This document shows positions 10,301 to 16,795 of a DNA stretch of 64,000 nt, piece after piece. Location of the stretch: assembly GCA_943331005.2 (NCBI GenBank), contig CALQJX020000003.1, positions 124,001-188,000 of the forward strand. Reading direction: 5' to 3'. The notes beneath the pieces were generated by a model. The model worked only from the letters and a program-made list of their open reading frames with translations, did not search any database and was not told the DNA's origin. Made by a program: the position numbers and the translations under genes. How positions within the stretch are numbered: the stretch's first letter is position 1; every line of letters starts with the position of its first letter. Source of the stretch: Bordetella parapertussis (lineage in GTDB: Bacteria; Bacteroidota; Bacteroidia; Chitinophagales; Chitinophagaceae).

Positions 10301-11301
10301 CCGCCAAGATCTGCACTACTCAGGTTGGTACCTCCTCCCTGACACATAGACATTGTACCTGTAATAGCTGCAGGTATAGTATTCACTGTTACTACTGTAG
10401 AGGTATTACAACCGGTAGAAGTCTGAGTATACGTTATTCTCGATGTTCCAGATGCTAGACCTGTTACTACACCCGAGGATGAAATAGATGCGACCAGCGG
10501 TGATGCCGATGACCACGTGCCCGGTGTAGCAGTATTAGAGAGCGTTGTAGTATTAGAAGGACAAACAGTTGCTGTTCCGGCAATTGCAGGTGGAGGTGTA
10601 TTGACCACTACTGCAGATGTATTGGACGGGAATATTGTACCACAAGAATTGGCTACACGACAATAATAATAAGTAGTACCCGGAGTTACCGAAGGCACCG
10701 GAGTGTAAGATGAGTTGGTTGCACCTGTTATAACAGTACCTCCAGCATTAGAGTTAGTTGTGCCATTATTCACCCATTGATAAGTAACAGTACCAGTGGC
10801 GCCTACAGAAAATGTAGGAACAACACCCGGACAAACCGTATTACTTACCACAGGCTGAGTAGTAATTGGGGTAACACCTCCTACCAGAGACAAGGTAGCA
10901 GCCCAGCCTGAACTTACTATACTTACATCAGAATAGAACTGAAAAGTAAGAGAGCCATCTGCCGCTGTAGATGTAAAAGAAGTAGGAATACCCGAAAGGA
11001 AAGACCATATCTGAGGCGATGCTGTGCTGTTACCATTATACAATCTCAAAGGATCGCAACATGTTTCCACACTGAATGCCGAAAAAACAACCGACACCTT
11101 GGCCCCTGGAATACTTGGGTAAAAAGTGTAGGTACTTGTGAGGTTACAACAAGCATAGTTGCCGGTAGCTCCTCCGTCGTCATAAAAATTGCCTCCGCAT
11201 ATGGTTGCAGTTTGGGTAGTCCCTGCCACCATCTGATAGGATTGCGCACGTGCTGCGATGTTGATGCAACACAACAAAAGGATTAAAAAAAGTTTTTTCA
11301 T
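4351..11301 (-). CDS. Giant secreted protein with CUB-like, 19 Big2-like repeats, Ig-like domains and type IX sorting domain
   Basis: Probable cell-surface or extracellular adhesin or scaffold of 2316 residues. Order of parts: signal peptide MKKLFLILLLCCINIAARAQ; a CUB-like domain (residues about 22-135, with GGNFYDDGG and paired cysteines); one Ig-like domain; two Big2-like repeats; a composite Ig domain with a jelly-roll-like insert; 17 more Big2-like repeats; three or four longer Ig/PKD-like domains; and a C-terminal Por sorting domain (MPNPTNGTF ... LANGMYML ... FVLKQ). Each repeat is about 72 residues with the pattern VCxG, GGTWSSxxxxIATV, GVVTGVxAGT, ITYTLPTGC and VNPLP. I chose ATG 11301 because it begins the signal peptide; the frame extends to a GTG at 11355. 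Ligand unknown. The long gap upstream suggests its own promoter. Confidence 0.9.
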   Translation of the reverse strand: MKKLFLILLLCCINIAARAQSYQMVAGTTQTATICGGNFYDDGGATGNYACCNLTSTYTFYPSIPGAKVSVVFSAFSVETCCDPLRLYNGNSTASPQIWSFLSGIPTSFTSTAADGSLTFQFYSDVSIVSSGWAATLSLVGGVTPITTQPVVSNTVCPGVVPTFSVGATGTVTYQWVNNGTTNSNAGGTVITGATNSSYTPVPSVTPGTTYYYCRVANSCGTIFPSNTSAVVVNTPPPAIAGTATVCPSNTTTLSNTATPGTWSSASPLVASISSSGVVTGLASGTSRITYTQTSTGCNTSTVVTVNTIPAAITGTMSMCQGGGTNLSSADLGGTWTSGSTGIATIGVSTGIVSGISAGLAAITYATPTSACIRTAQVTVNPLPAVTVTPPGPTTICNGNSTTFAASSPNPTFALLSQNFNAGFSGWTVTQTPAVPALPLNVWNIVNSTTSADGVLGDGSNMAQAMSYGTPVNTTLTSTSFSTVGYGAVSLIFNQYLLSTGLDAAAKIEYSVNGGTSWTQIVDQVGSVVGSTSWVSTAPETTISLPAGAIGQPDVRLRWNYNGTQFYWFLDNISVTATLPPSTYAWTGAAGLSCTTCTTPTITPTSLGVNNYSVTVTSSAGCTTTNGVTVSVNPLPGTISGSLAICVGSSFALTNSAAPGIWACQLPSIATIASGTGIITGVTPGTTTVTYTLPTGCSTTAVVTVVPAPAAIGGTGAVCSGQTTVLTHAITGGTWVCSSPLVASINSFGVLSGVAAGTAIVTYTTPSGCVVNRTVTVNATPALSTGVAVVCQGATTNLANITPGGTWSSATPSVATINGLGMVTGVSEGYSLMSYTISATGCRTTTLVTVNPLPSATGGATNVCVGSSAVVTNTTAGGTWSTVSPAIATINASGIITGMSAGNTVVSYILSGTGCGVASVFTVNALPSVITGPTELCKDELAGYAASPAGGTWTSSNPSVLTIDPSSGSSTAMSAGNATVSYTLPTGCRSTTNVLVNPLPQVITGTTVVCYGQTTNLYDFTPGGIWSSGNTSVASISPTGVVTGAGAGIAQITYMNATTGCQRTTNVTVNPLPGVITGTFDVCVGSTTSLGNPDFGGTWSSANNSIATVNSVTGVVTGVAAGNAAISYTLPTGCVRTQVITVNALPSTLSGSAAVCEGLTINWSSAPAGGTWSSDNNAIASVNASGVVAGNAAGTTTITYTLPTGCMRTRNIVVNTTPATIGGIASACVGQTSALSSLTGGGAWSTGSSAIAPVSSTGIVTGATAGTTNITYTLPTGCKTNTSFVVNPLPSAITGSLNVCEAASTTLVSATATSWSSANTAIATVDAAGVVSGVSAGTVSITCYTINGCQRNVTVTVNALPASMSGILNVCAGSTTALTSAPAGGTWSSSASGIATVNSAGVVVGVTNGTVNITYTLPTTCRRVASVVVNPMPADITGTTTVCAGLSSTLSNTAGGGNWSSSNPSIASVNAGGLMTGFTAGTVIVTYALPTGCMKTTAVLVNALPSAIVGNTTICEGSTTNLGSGSAGGSWISSDLSVATIGAGTGAVTGVNAGFSIITYTFPTGCFTSTSLVVNSLPAVITGTATVCAGSTTQLESVTGGGTWSSSASTATVNSTGIVSGIAAGTSVITYVTANNCKRSTIVTINPLPGLLAGTGTVCSGLTTVMSNANPGGVWTSDNTVVATIGASTGIINGNAAGTATITYTLPTGCMRSRMITVSPAVEAITGVVHVCTGANTTLSTATTGGAWLSSNTSVATVNFATGVVTGVGAGTAVITYTLPTGCMQLANVIVDPLPENITGAASVCQSSSIVLNTLSTGGSWASSNTSVATINASGVVTGVAAGSATMSYVLGTGCVKTKSVVVNALPVQFIITGGGSYCAGGTGVVVGLDSSATGSTYELIHSSATVSTLSGTGAPLSFGLHTVAGDYTISATNAAGCVRSMAGIASITINPLVVPSVTMTASASDTVCAGTSVTYTATGSNGGTTPGYAWSVGSSVVGTGTSYTYVPVNGDEVKITFTSSAVCPSVASVSVTKTMVVLPNLTPSVSITAADDTVCQGSLASFTAVSVNGGTAPAYIWIVNGSIVTGASASSYTYLPSNNQTIVCRLNSNYRCPSVNNVSSNTVTIRVNPQYIPVVNITAVPGTVAKEGELVTFTANVTGGGANPTYQWKIRGAAVAGATLSTFSSSDLNNGDSVTCAVIGTGECGLETINSIVMKITPTTGVGTTSITTGDIRMMPNPTNGTFTVSGTLGSQIDEQVSLEITDVLGQVVYRAATVARAGILNEQVQLSSSLANGMYMLNISNGNDRKVFHFVLKQ
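5705..10620 (-). repeat. Nineteen degenerate tandem repeats of about 216 bp coding for Big2-like domains
   Basis: Repeat units 1-2 lie at about 10150-10620 and units 3-19 at about 5705-9420, separated by the composite module. Each unit has one cysteine near its start (VC) and one near its end (TGC or similar), likely a conserved pair. At the DNA level the copies have drifted and use different synonymous codons, so they are old duplications rather than recent slippage products. The protein spacing is kept almost exactly. Confidence 0.88.
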
Positions 11302-11899
11302 TTTATATAGATTAATTGTATTGAATACTAAAACTGTAGAGACCCGAGTGATCACAGACCTCTGAAAAATAGCATGGTTTTGCGCAATTACATCTCCAAA
11401 TAAATAACAGAAAATTATGTCTCGGCTTCATTTAAAAAACAGCAAAACCCTGTTACACTGAAAACACGATTGAATAATTCATTTAGCAGATGACCATGTT
11501 GCAGAATAAATACTGCTCACAAAACAACCCGGTATTATCTTATCATAAAATCAAGCTATGCAGTTACTAAAATTAGCTACATTTTTACTATTACTGAAAA
11601 ATGCGGAAGAAAAAATAATTTTAAATATAATTTATTAACTAACAGTTTATCTTTTTGGATAAACAATCCCCAATTTACTTTCTACTTAACATTCAACTTT
11701 GTATCCTACAAATTTTCAATAAAATATTGAAGACAAGTATTATACATAGACTTAAATAATGATTACAGAGTTAATTGATATGACTGCCAGACAAACTGCC
11801 AAATGCAGGAAAATATTTTTACCTTTGCACCTATTTTTTATAGGTTGGTCGCCTTGCCCGCATACACCTTATAAAAAAATATACAATCGAAATATACAA
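11302..11899. other. Long AT-rich intergenic region between the giant protein gene and ileS
   Basis: About 600 nt with no convincing gene. It carries the divergent promoters of both neighbours. The visible structure is a hairpin GTTTATC/GATAAAC at 11645-11664 with loop TTTTTG, and the ileS -7 element at 11820-11827. The open frame from 11759 into ileS has no family-like sequence before residue 48 and starts upstream of the promoter, so it is not counted as coding. No T-box specifier structure was recognised. Confidence 0.6.
11820..11827 (+). promoter_or_regulatory. Probable -7 element of ileS
   Basis: TACCTTTG matches TAnnTTTG. No TTTG is seen 19-21 nt upstream, so recognition would rest on the -7 element. 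Its position shows that ileS translation starts at 11900 and not further upstream. Confidence 0.55.
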
Positions 11900-14800
11900 A
11901 TGGCTAAATACCCTGAATATAAAGGATTAAACATGCCATCCATAGAGCAGGAGATACTTGCTGCATGGAAGGCCGGAAATAGTTTTGTGAAGAGTGTAGA
12001 ACAGCGCAATGGTTCTGAACCTTTCGTTTTTTATGAAGGACCACCAAGCGCCAATGGCATGCCCGGCATCCACCACGTTATTTCCCGCACCCTCAAAGAT
12101 CTGGTTTGTCGTTATAAAACCATGCAGGGTTATCAGGTACAGCGCAAAGCCGGCTGGGACACACACGGATTACCTGTGGAACTGGGTGTAGAAAAAGAAC
12201 TGGGCATAACCAAGGAAGATATCGGTATCAAGATCAGCGTAGAAGACTACAACCGCAAATGCCGCGAAGTAGTGATGCGCTACAAAGATAAGTGGGAAGA
12301 GATAACCGAGAAAATGGGTTACTGGGTAGATATGGGCGCTCCTTATATCACCTTCGAGAACGACTACATCGAAACGCTCTGGTGGGCACTGAAAGAACTG
12401 CATACAAAAGGTCTGCTTTATAAAAGTGTCAGCATTCAGCCCTATTCTCCTGCCGCAGGTACAGGCCTCAGCAGTCATGAACTAAATCAACCGGGCACAT
12501 ATAAAGATGTAAAAGATACTACCGTAGTAGCCATGTTCCGCCTGGCCTCATCCGGCAGCAATGCGCAGGACGATGTGCACCAGCATACCCGTGCCAGACT
12601 GCAGGAACTCGCAGCTAATGCATGGGCGCCTTTTGCAGAACACAACAATAGTAAATCGGCAGACATACATTTCCTTGCCTGGACCACTACCCCATGGACG
12701 CTCCCAAGCAACTGCGGACTCACCGTTGGTGCCGGAATAGACTATGTTCTGGTTCAGACATACAATCCATATACACATCAGCCTGCCAATGTCATTCTTG
12801 CAAAGGCTCTGCTGGGCAAATTCTTCAAACCGGAGGGTCAGGAAAGTGATTTTGGTATCTATAACAGCGAATCAAAGATCCTGCCATGGAAAATACTTGC
12901 CGAATTCAAAGGCAGCGAACTGGAAGGTCTCAGATACGATCAGTTACTCCCCTCTGACGGCAATACCCGCGAAATAGCTGGTGGCGACCCATGGAGGGTA
13001 ATAACCGGCGACTTTGTTACCACAGAAGATGGTACAGGTATCGTACACACTGCACCTGCTTTTGGCGCAGATGACTACAGGGTGGGCAAAAAGAACAATA
13101 TCGGCATGCTCACCATGGTCGATAAAGAAGGTAAGTTCAACGACTATACCGGAGAATTCAGCGGCCGCTATGTAAAGAACTACAAAAACGACCCAGACTA
13201 CAAAGATGTGGACGTGGATATAGCCGTAAAACTGAAACTGGCAGGTCAGGCTTTCAAAGTTGAAAAATACGAACATACTTACCCACATTGCTGGCGTACA
13301 GACAAACCTATCATATACTATCCGCTCGATGCATGGTTCATCAGAACTACTGCCGTAAAAGACAGAATGATAGAACTGAACAAAACCATCAACTGGAAAC
13401 CTAAAGCTACCGGCGAAGGTCGCTTCGGCAACTGGCTGGAGAACATGGTAGACTGGAACCTTAGCCGCAGCCGCTTCTGGGGTACTCCGCTACCAGTTTG
13501 GGTATCAGAAGATGGCACCGAGATAAAATGTATTGGCAGCATAGCCGAACTGAAAGCAGAAGTAGCTAATGCCAATACTGTGCTCAATACCAATCAGTTC
13601 ATCGACGAAGCTACACTGGACCTTCACAAACCATATGTAGACCAGATCATTCTGGCATCTGCCTCCGGCAAACCTATGAGAAGGGAACCTGATCTGGTAG
13701 ATGTTTGGTTCGATAGTGGTGCTATGCCATATGCGCAGCTTCATTATCCGTTCGAAAACAACCCTTTAAAAGAACTGAAACACAACTTCCCTGCAGACTT
13801 CATTGCCGAAGGCGTAGACCAGACACGTGGTTGGTTCTATACCCTGCATGCGCTGGGTGTAATGCTGTTCGATAGTGTTGCTTACAAAACTGTGGTAAGT
13901 AACGGCCTGGTGCTGGATAAGAATGGCAACAAAATGAGTAAAAGGTTGGGCAATGTAGTAGACCCGTTCCAGACCATAGAAGTGAATAGTGCTGATGCAA
14001 CCCGCTGGTACCTCATCACCAATGCTTCTCCATGGGACAGTCTAAAATTCGACCTGGAAGGCATCAAAGAAGTGCAGCGCAAATATTTCGGTACACTTTA
14101 TAATACCTACCAGTTCTTTGCTCTTTATGCCAATGTGGATGGTTTCAATTTCAGCGAAAACTACATTCCTGTAAAAGAACGCCCGGAAATTGACCAGTGG
14201 ATCATTTCATCGCTGCACACCCTCACAGGTAAAGTGGCAGAATACCTCAACGACTACGAACCTACACAAGCCGGCAGAGCTATGGAGTACTTCCTCGACG
14301 AGCACCTCAGCAACTGGTATGTACGCCTTTGCCGCCGTCGGTTCTGGAAAGGAGAATACGAACATGATAAAATATCTGCCTACCAGACACTATATGAATG
14401 CCTGGAAACACTTTCTCTGCTTATGGCGCCTATAGCTCCATTCTTTGCAGACTGGTTATACCGCAACCTCAATCAAGTCACCGGCAGGTATACAGCCGAA
14501 AGTGTGCACCTGGCAGATTTCCCTGCTATAGATCATAGCCTCATAGACGAAAGTCTGGAAGAAAGAATGCAAATGGCGCAGGATATTTCTTCACTGGTAT
14601 TATCTATCAGAAAGAAAGTAAATATCAAAGTACGTCAGCCGCTCAGCCGCATCCTCGTTCCTATTCGCGACAACGAAATGAAACAACAGATCTCCAGAAT
14701 TGAAGATCTGCTGAAAAATGAGGTAAATATAAAATCTGTTGAATATCTCACAGAAACAGAAGGCTTCATCAAGAAAAAGATAAAAGCAAACTTCAAAGCG

Positions 14801-15295
14801 CTGGGCACCAGAATGGGCGCACGCATGAAAAGTGTAGCTGCAGCTATCGGCACTATGAGCCAGAACGATATCAGCATACTGGAAAAAGAAAACAGCTTCA
14901 CACTGCAAACAGATGGTGAACCTGTGATCATTTCTCCTGCCGATGTTGATATTATAGCGGAAGATATACCAGGCTGGTCTGTAGCAAACAAAGATAGCCT
15001 CACCGTTGCGCTGGATATAACCATTACACCAGAACTGCTTGAAGAAGGCATTGCCCGCGAGCTGGTAAACAGGGTTCAGAAAGAAAGAAAAGACAGCGGA
15101 CTAGAGGTAACAGATAAGATAAATTTAGTTATACAGGAACGTGCAGAACTTAAAAGCGCAATAATTAATTATACTAATTATATTTGCGCGGAAATTTTGG
15201 CAGAAAAGATAGATATAGCACCGGCATTAGACAATGGGACTGAAATAGAGATTAACGATGTAACATTCAAAATACTCATATCAAAAACGTCTTAA
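11900..15295 (+). CDS. ileS: Isoleucyl-tRNA synthetase, type 2 (IleRS2) with altered GIHH signature motif
   Basis: Charges tRNA-Ile and edits Val-tRNA-Ile. The 1131-residue length and the KMSKR motif (residues 678-682) followed by LGN fit the eukaryote-like IleRS2 class, which is less sensitive to the antibiotic mupirocin than IleRS1. The class I signature, normally HxGH, reads G56-I57-H58-H59 within PSANGMPGIHH, i.e. GxHH. The CP1 editing domain has the threonine-rich WTTTPWTLPSN motif, and the GWDTHGLPVE and SRSRFWGTPLP blocks are present. The C-terminal region is long, with an anticodon-binding domain and a type 2 tail. I chose ATG 11900 because it follows the -7 element and begins the family sequence MAKYPEYKGLN. 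The next gene starts 5 nt after the stop codon and may share the transcript. Confidence 0.96.
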   Translation: MAKYPEYKGLNMPSIEQEILAAWKAGNSFVKSVEQRNGSEPFVFYEGPPSANGMPGIHHVISRTLKDLVCRYKTMQGYQVQRKAGWDTHGLPVELGVEKELGITKEDIGIKISVEDYNRKCREVVMRYKDKWEEITEKMGYWVDMGAPYITFENDYIETLWWALKELHTKGLLYKSVSIQPYSPAAGTGLSSHELNQPGTYKDVKDTTVVAMFRLASSGSNAQDDVHQHTRARLQELAANAWAPFAEHNNSKSADIHFLAWTTTPWTLPSNCGLTVGAGIDYVLVQTYNPYTHQPANVILAKALLGKFFKPEGQESDFGIYNSESKILPWKILAEFKGSELEGLRYDQLLPSDGNTREIAGGDPWRVITGDFVTTEDGTGIVHTAPAFGADDYRVGKKNNIGMLTMVDKEGKFNDYTGEFSGRYVKNYKNDPDYKDVDVDIAVKLKLAGQAFKVEKYEHTYPHCWRTDKPIIYYPLDAWFIRTTAVKDRMIELNKTINWKPKATGEGRFGNWLENMVDWNLSRSRFWGTPLPVWVSEDGTEIKCIGSIAELKAEVANANTVLNTNQFIDEATLDLHKPYVDQIILASASGKPMRREPDLVDVWFDSGAMPYAQLHYPFENNPLKELKHNFPADFIAEGVDQTRGWFYTLHALGVMLFDSVAYKTVVSNGLVLDKNGNKMSKRLGNVVDPFQTIEVNSADATRWYLITNASPWDSLKFDLEGIKEVQRKYFGTLYNTYQFFALYANVDGFNFSENYIPVKERPEIDQWIISSLHTLTGKVAEYLNDYEPTQAGRAMEYFLDEHLSNWYVRLCRRRFWKGEYEHDKISAYQTLYECLETLSLLMAPIAPFFADWLYRNLNQVTGRYTAESVHLADFPAIDHSLIDESLEERMQMAQDISSLVLSIRKKVNIKVRQPLSRILVPIRDNEMKQQISRIEDLLKNEVNIKSVEYLTETEGFIKKKIKANFKALGTRMGARMKSVAAAIGTMSQNDISILEKENSFTLQTDGEPVIISPADVDIIAEDIPGWSVANKDSLTVALDITITPELLEEGIARELVNRVQKERKDSGLEVTDKINLVIQERAELKSAIINYTNYICAEILAEKIDIAPALDNGTEIEINDVTFKILISKTS

Positions 15296-15300
15296 AAGTT

Positions 15301-16590
15301 ATGGCTATCAACACAAAAAAGGGCGCAAAGCCTGCAAGTAACTCAAAAAACAAATCTGCAGCTAAAAAAGTTGCCCCTGTAGTAAAAAAAGTAGCCACAA
15401 GTACGTCTAAACCAGTAGCAAAAAAAGCAGCACCGGCAAAACCGGTTGCTAAAAAAACAGCGCCTGCTAAACCAGCAGCAAAAAAAGTGGCACCGGTAAA
15501 ACCGGTTGCTAAAAAAATAGCGCCTGCTAAACCAGCAGCAAAAAAGGCTACTCCGGCAAAACCGGTAGCCAAAGTTGTTGCAGCCAAGCCGGCACCAAAG
15601 AAAGCTAGTTCTGCCGAAAAGATAGTTCCTAAGAAAAAATCAGCAACAATTAATAACCAACAGACTGTGAACAAGAAGAATAGCAAGCCTGCACCAAAGG
15701 CAACACAAACAGCTTCCAACAAGAAAGCAGCTCCTGCTCCTGCTAAAAAAGCAGCTCCTGCCACTAAGGCTGCTCCTGCTGCAAAAGCAACTCCGGTAGC
15801 CAAGAAAGCAGTTGCCACTAAACCAGTTGCTGCTAAACCAGCACCTAAAGCACCTGCAAAACCAGCTCCGGTAGTTAAGAAAGCTGCACCAGCAAAACCA
15901 GCTCCCGTTGCTAAAAAAGCTGCAAAACCGGCAAAACCGGTAGCAAAACCAACTGCCGCTTCAAAAAGCAGTGCCGCTGCAAAAGCAGCTGCCCTCAAAC
16001 TGCCTGTAAAGTCAGCTACCCCTGTTGTAAAACCAACCGCTACTCCTGCTGCTCGTCCTGTAGAAAAAAAGCCTACCGTCATCATCGCTCACAGGAAAAT
16101 GGAAAATAAGTCTAAGACTTCTAAAGACATATCCAATCTTTCTGCGTCTTACCAGAACGATACTTACCGTTCTATACTCGACGAACCCGAAATACCACAG
16201 CAGAGTACCAGCTACAGGTATAGCGACGAAGAGCTGAACGAGTTCAAACAGATCATCGTTACCCGTCTCGATGCTGCTCGTAAAGAGCTCAACTACCTGC
16301 AGGGCCTCATTACCCGCAAAGACGAAGCAGGAACTGATGATACCGAGAACCGCTTCATGAATATGGAAGATGGCAGCGGCGCAATGGAGCGTGAACAGCT
16401 CGCTCAGCTGGCAAGCCGCCAGATCCAGTTCATGAACCACCTCGAAAAAGCACTGGTTCGTATAGAGAACAAAACTTATGGCGTTTGCCGTGTTACTGGT
16501 AAGCTCATCGACAAAGCACGTCTTCGTGCAGTGCCGCATGCTACCCTTAGCATTGAAGCAAAAAACATGCTCACTACCAAGCACAACTAA
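15301..16590 (+). CDS. Histone H1-like Lys/Ala/Pro-rich protein with C-terminal DksA/TraR-like domain lacking zinc ligands
   Basis: A 429-residue two-part protein. Residues 1-265 are almost only K, A, P, V and T in PAKPVAKKA-type repeats, like the tail of histone H1 or bacterial H1-like proteins, and should bind nucleic acid non-specifically. Residues about 300-429 form a TraR/DksA-type domain: an acidic coiled-coil region (YSDEELNEFKQIIVTRL), the NRFMNMEDGSGAMEREQLAQLA segment, and a degenerate zinc finger. Where DksA has four cysteines, this sequence reads GVCRVTGKLID...HATLSIEAK, keeping only the first. This form without zinc ligands is common in Bacteroidota. Role is inferred as a nucleoid or transcription factor. 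It follows ileS by 5 nt and ends at a strong terminator. Low-complexity coding may cause slippage. Confidence 0.85.
   Translation: MAINTKKGAKPASNSKNKSAAKKVAPVVKKVATSTSKPVAKKAAPAKPVAKKTAPAKPAAKKVAPVKPVAKKIAPAKPAAKKATPAKPVAKVVAAKPAPKKASSAEKIVPKKKSATINNQQTVNKKNSKPAPKATQTASNKKAAPAPAKKAAPATKAAPAAKATPVAKKAVATKPVAAKPAPKAPAKPAPVVKKAAPAKPAPVAKKAAKPAKPVAKPTAASKSSAAAKAAALKLPVKSATPVVKPTATPAARPVEKKPTVIIAHRKMENKSKTSKDISNLSASYQNDTYRSILDEPEIPQQSTSYRYSDEELNEFKQIIVTRLDAARKELNYLQGLITRKDEAGTDDTENRFMNMEDGSGAMEREQLAQLASRQIQFMNHLEKALVRIENKTYGVCRVTGKLIDKARLRAVPHATLSIEAKNMLTTKHN
15418..15570 (+). repeat. 60-bp tandem repeat within the Lys/Ala/Pro-rich region
   Basis: Two full 60-nt units (15421-15480 and 15481-15540) differ at only four positions, and a partial third follows. 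Each unit encodes 20 residues with two PAKPxAKK motifs. The high identity points to recent duplication, unlike the drifted repeats of the giant protein. Confidence 0.85.
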
Positions 16591-16610
16591 TACCAACCAA
16601 TATTATTTCA

Positions 16611-16650
16611 GGCACACGCCTTGCATCAAAGCAAAGCGTGTGCTTTTTCT
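16611..16650 (+). terminator. Rho-independent terminator after the DksA-like gene
   Basis: GCACACGC at 16612-16619 pairs with GCGTGTGC at 16636-16643 and is followed by TTTTTCTTTT. Confidence 0.85.
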
Positions 16651-16795
16651 TTTACCCCTACCCCTCCTGCTACATCACCTCTGCTGGTGCATAAGGTCTT
16701 ATAAACATTAACTAAATAATACATTCATATCAAACCTATCTACTATTGCGCCATATTGCTTTTTTACTTACCTTGTAATCTCACATAGCTTACCG

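Noticed and set aside
5705..10620. Tandem repeats considered as a CRISPR array or minisatellite
   Set aside because: Units are about 216 bp, coding, degenerate at DNA level and in one frame, with no short identical repeats and spacers.
11302..11899. T-box riboswitch before ileS
   Set aside because: No specifier loop or antiterminator T-box sequence was recognised, and T-boxes are not expected in Bacteroidota.
11759..11899. N-terminal extension of ileS
   Set aside because: It starts upstream of the TACCTTTG element and has no similarity to synthetase N-termini; family sequence begins at ATG 11900.
15276..16085. Long minus-strand open frame (269 residues, Gly/Ala/Phe-rich) opposite the Lys/Ala/Pro-rich protein
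   Set aside because: It is the mirror of a low-complexity repeat with few chances for stop codons. Its composition is explained by the antisense of AAA and GCN codons, and it has no start context or family-like sequence.
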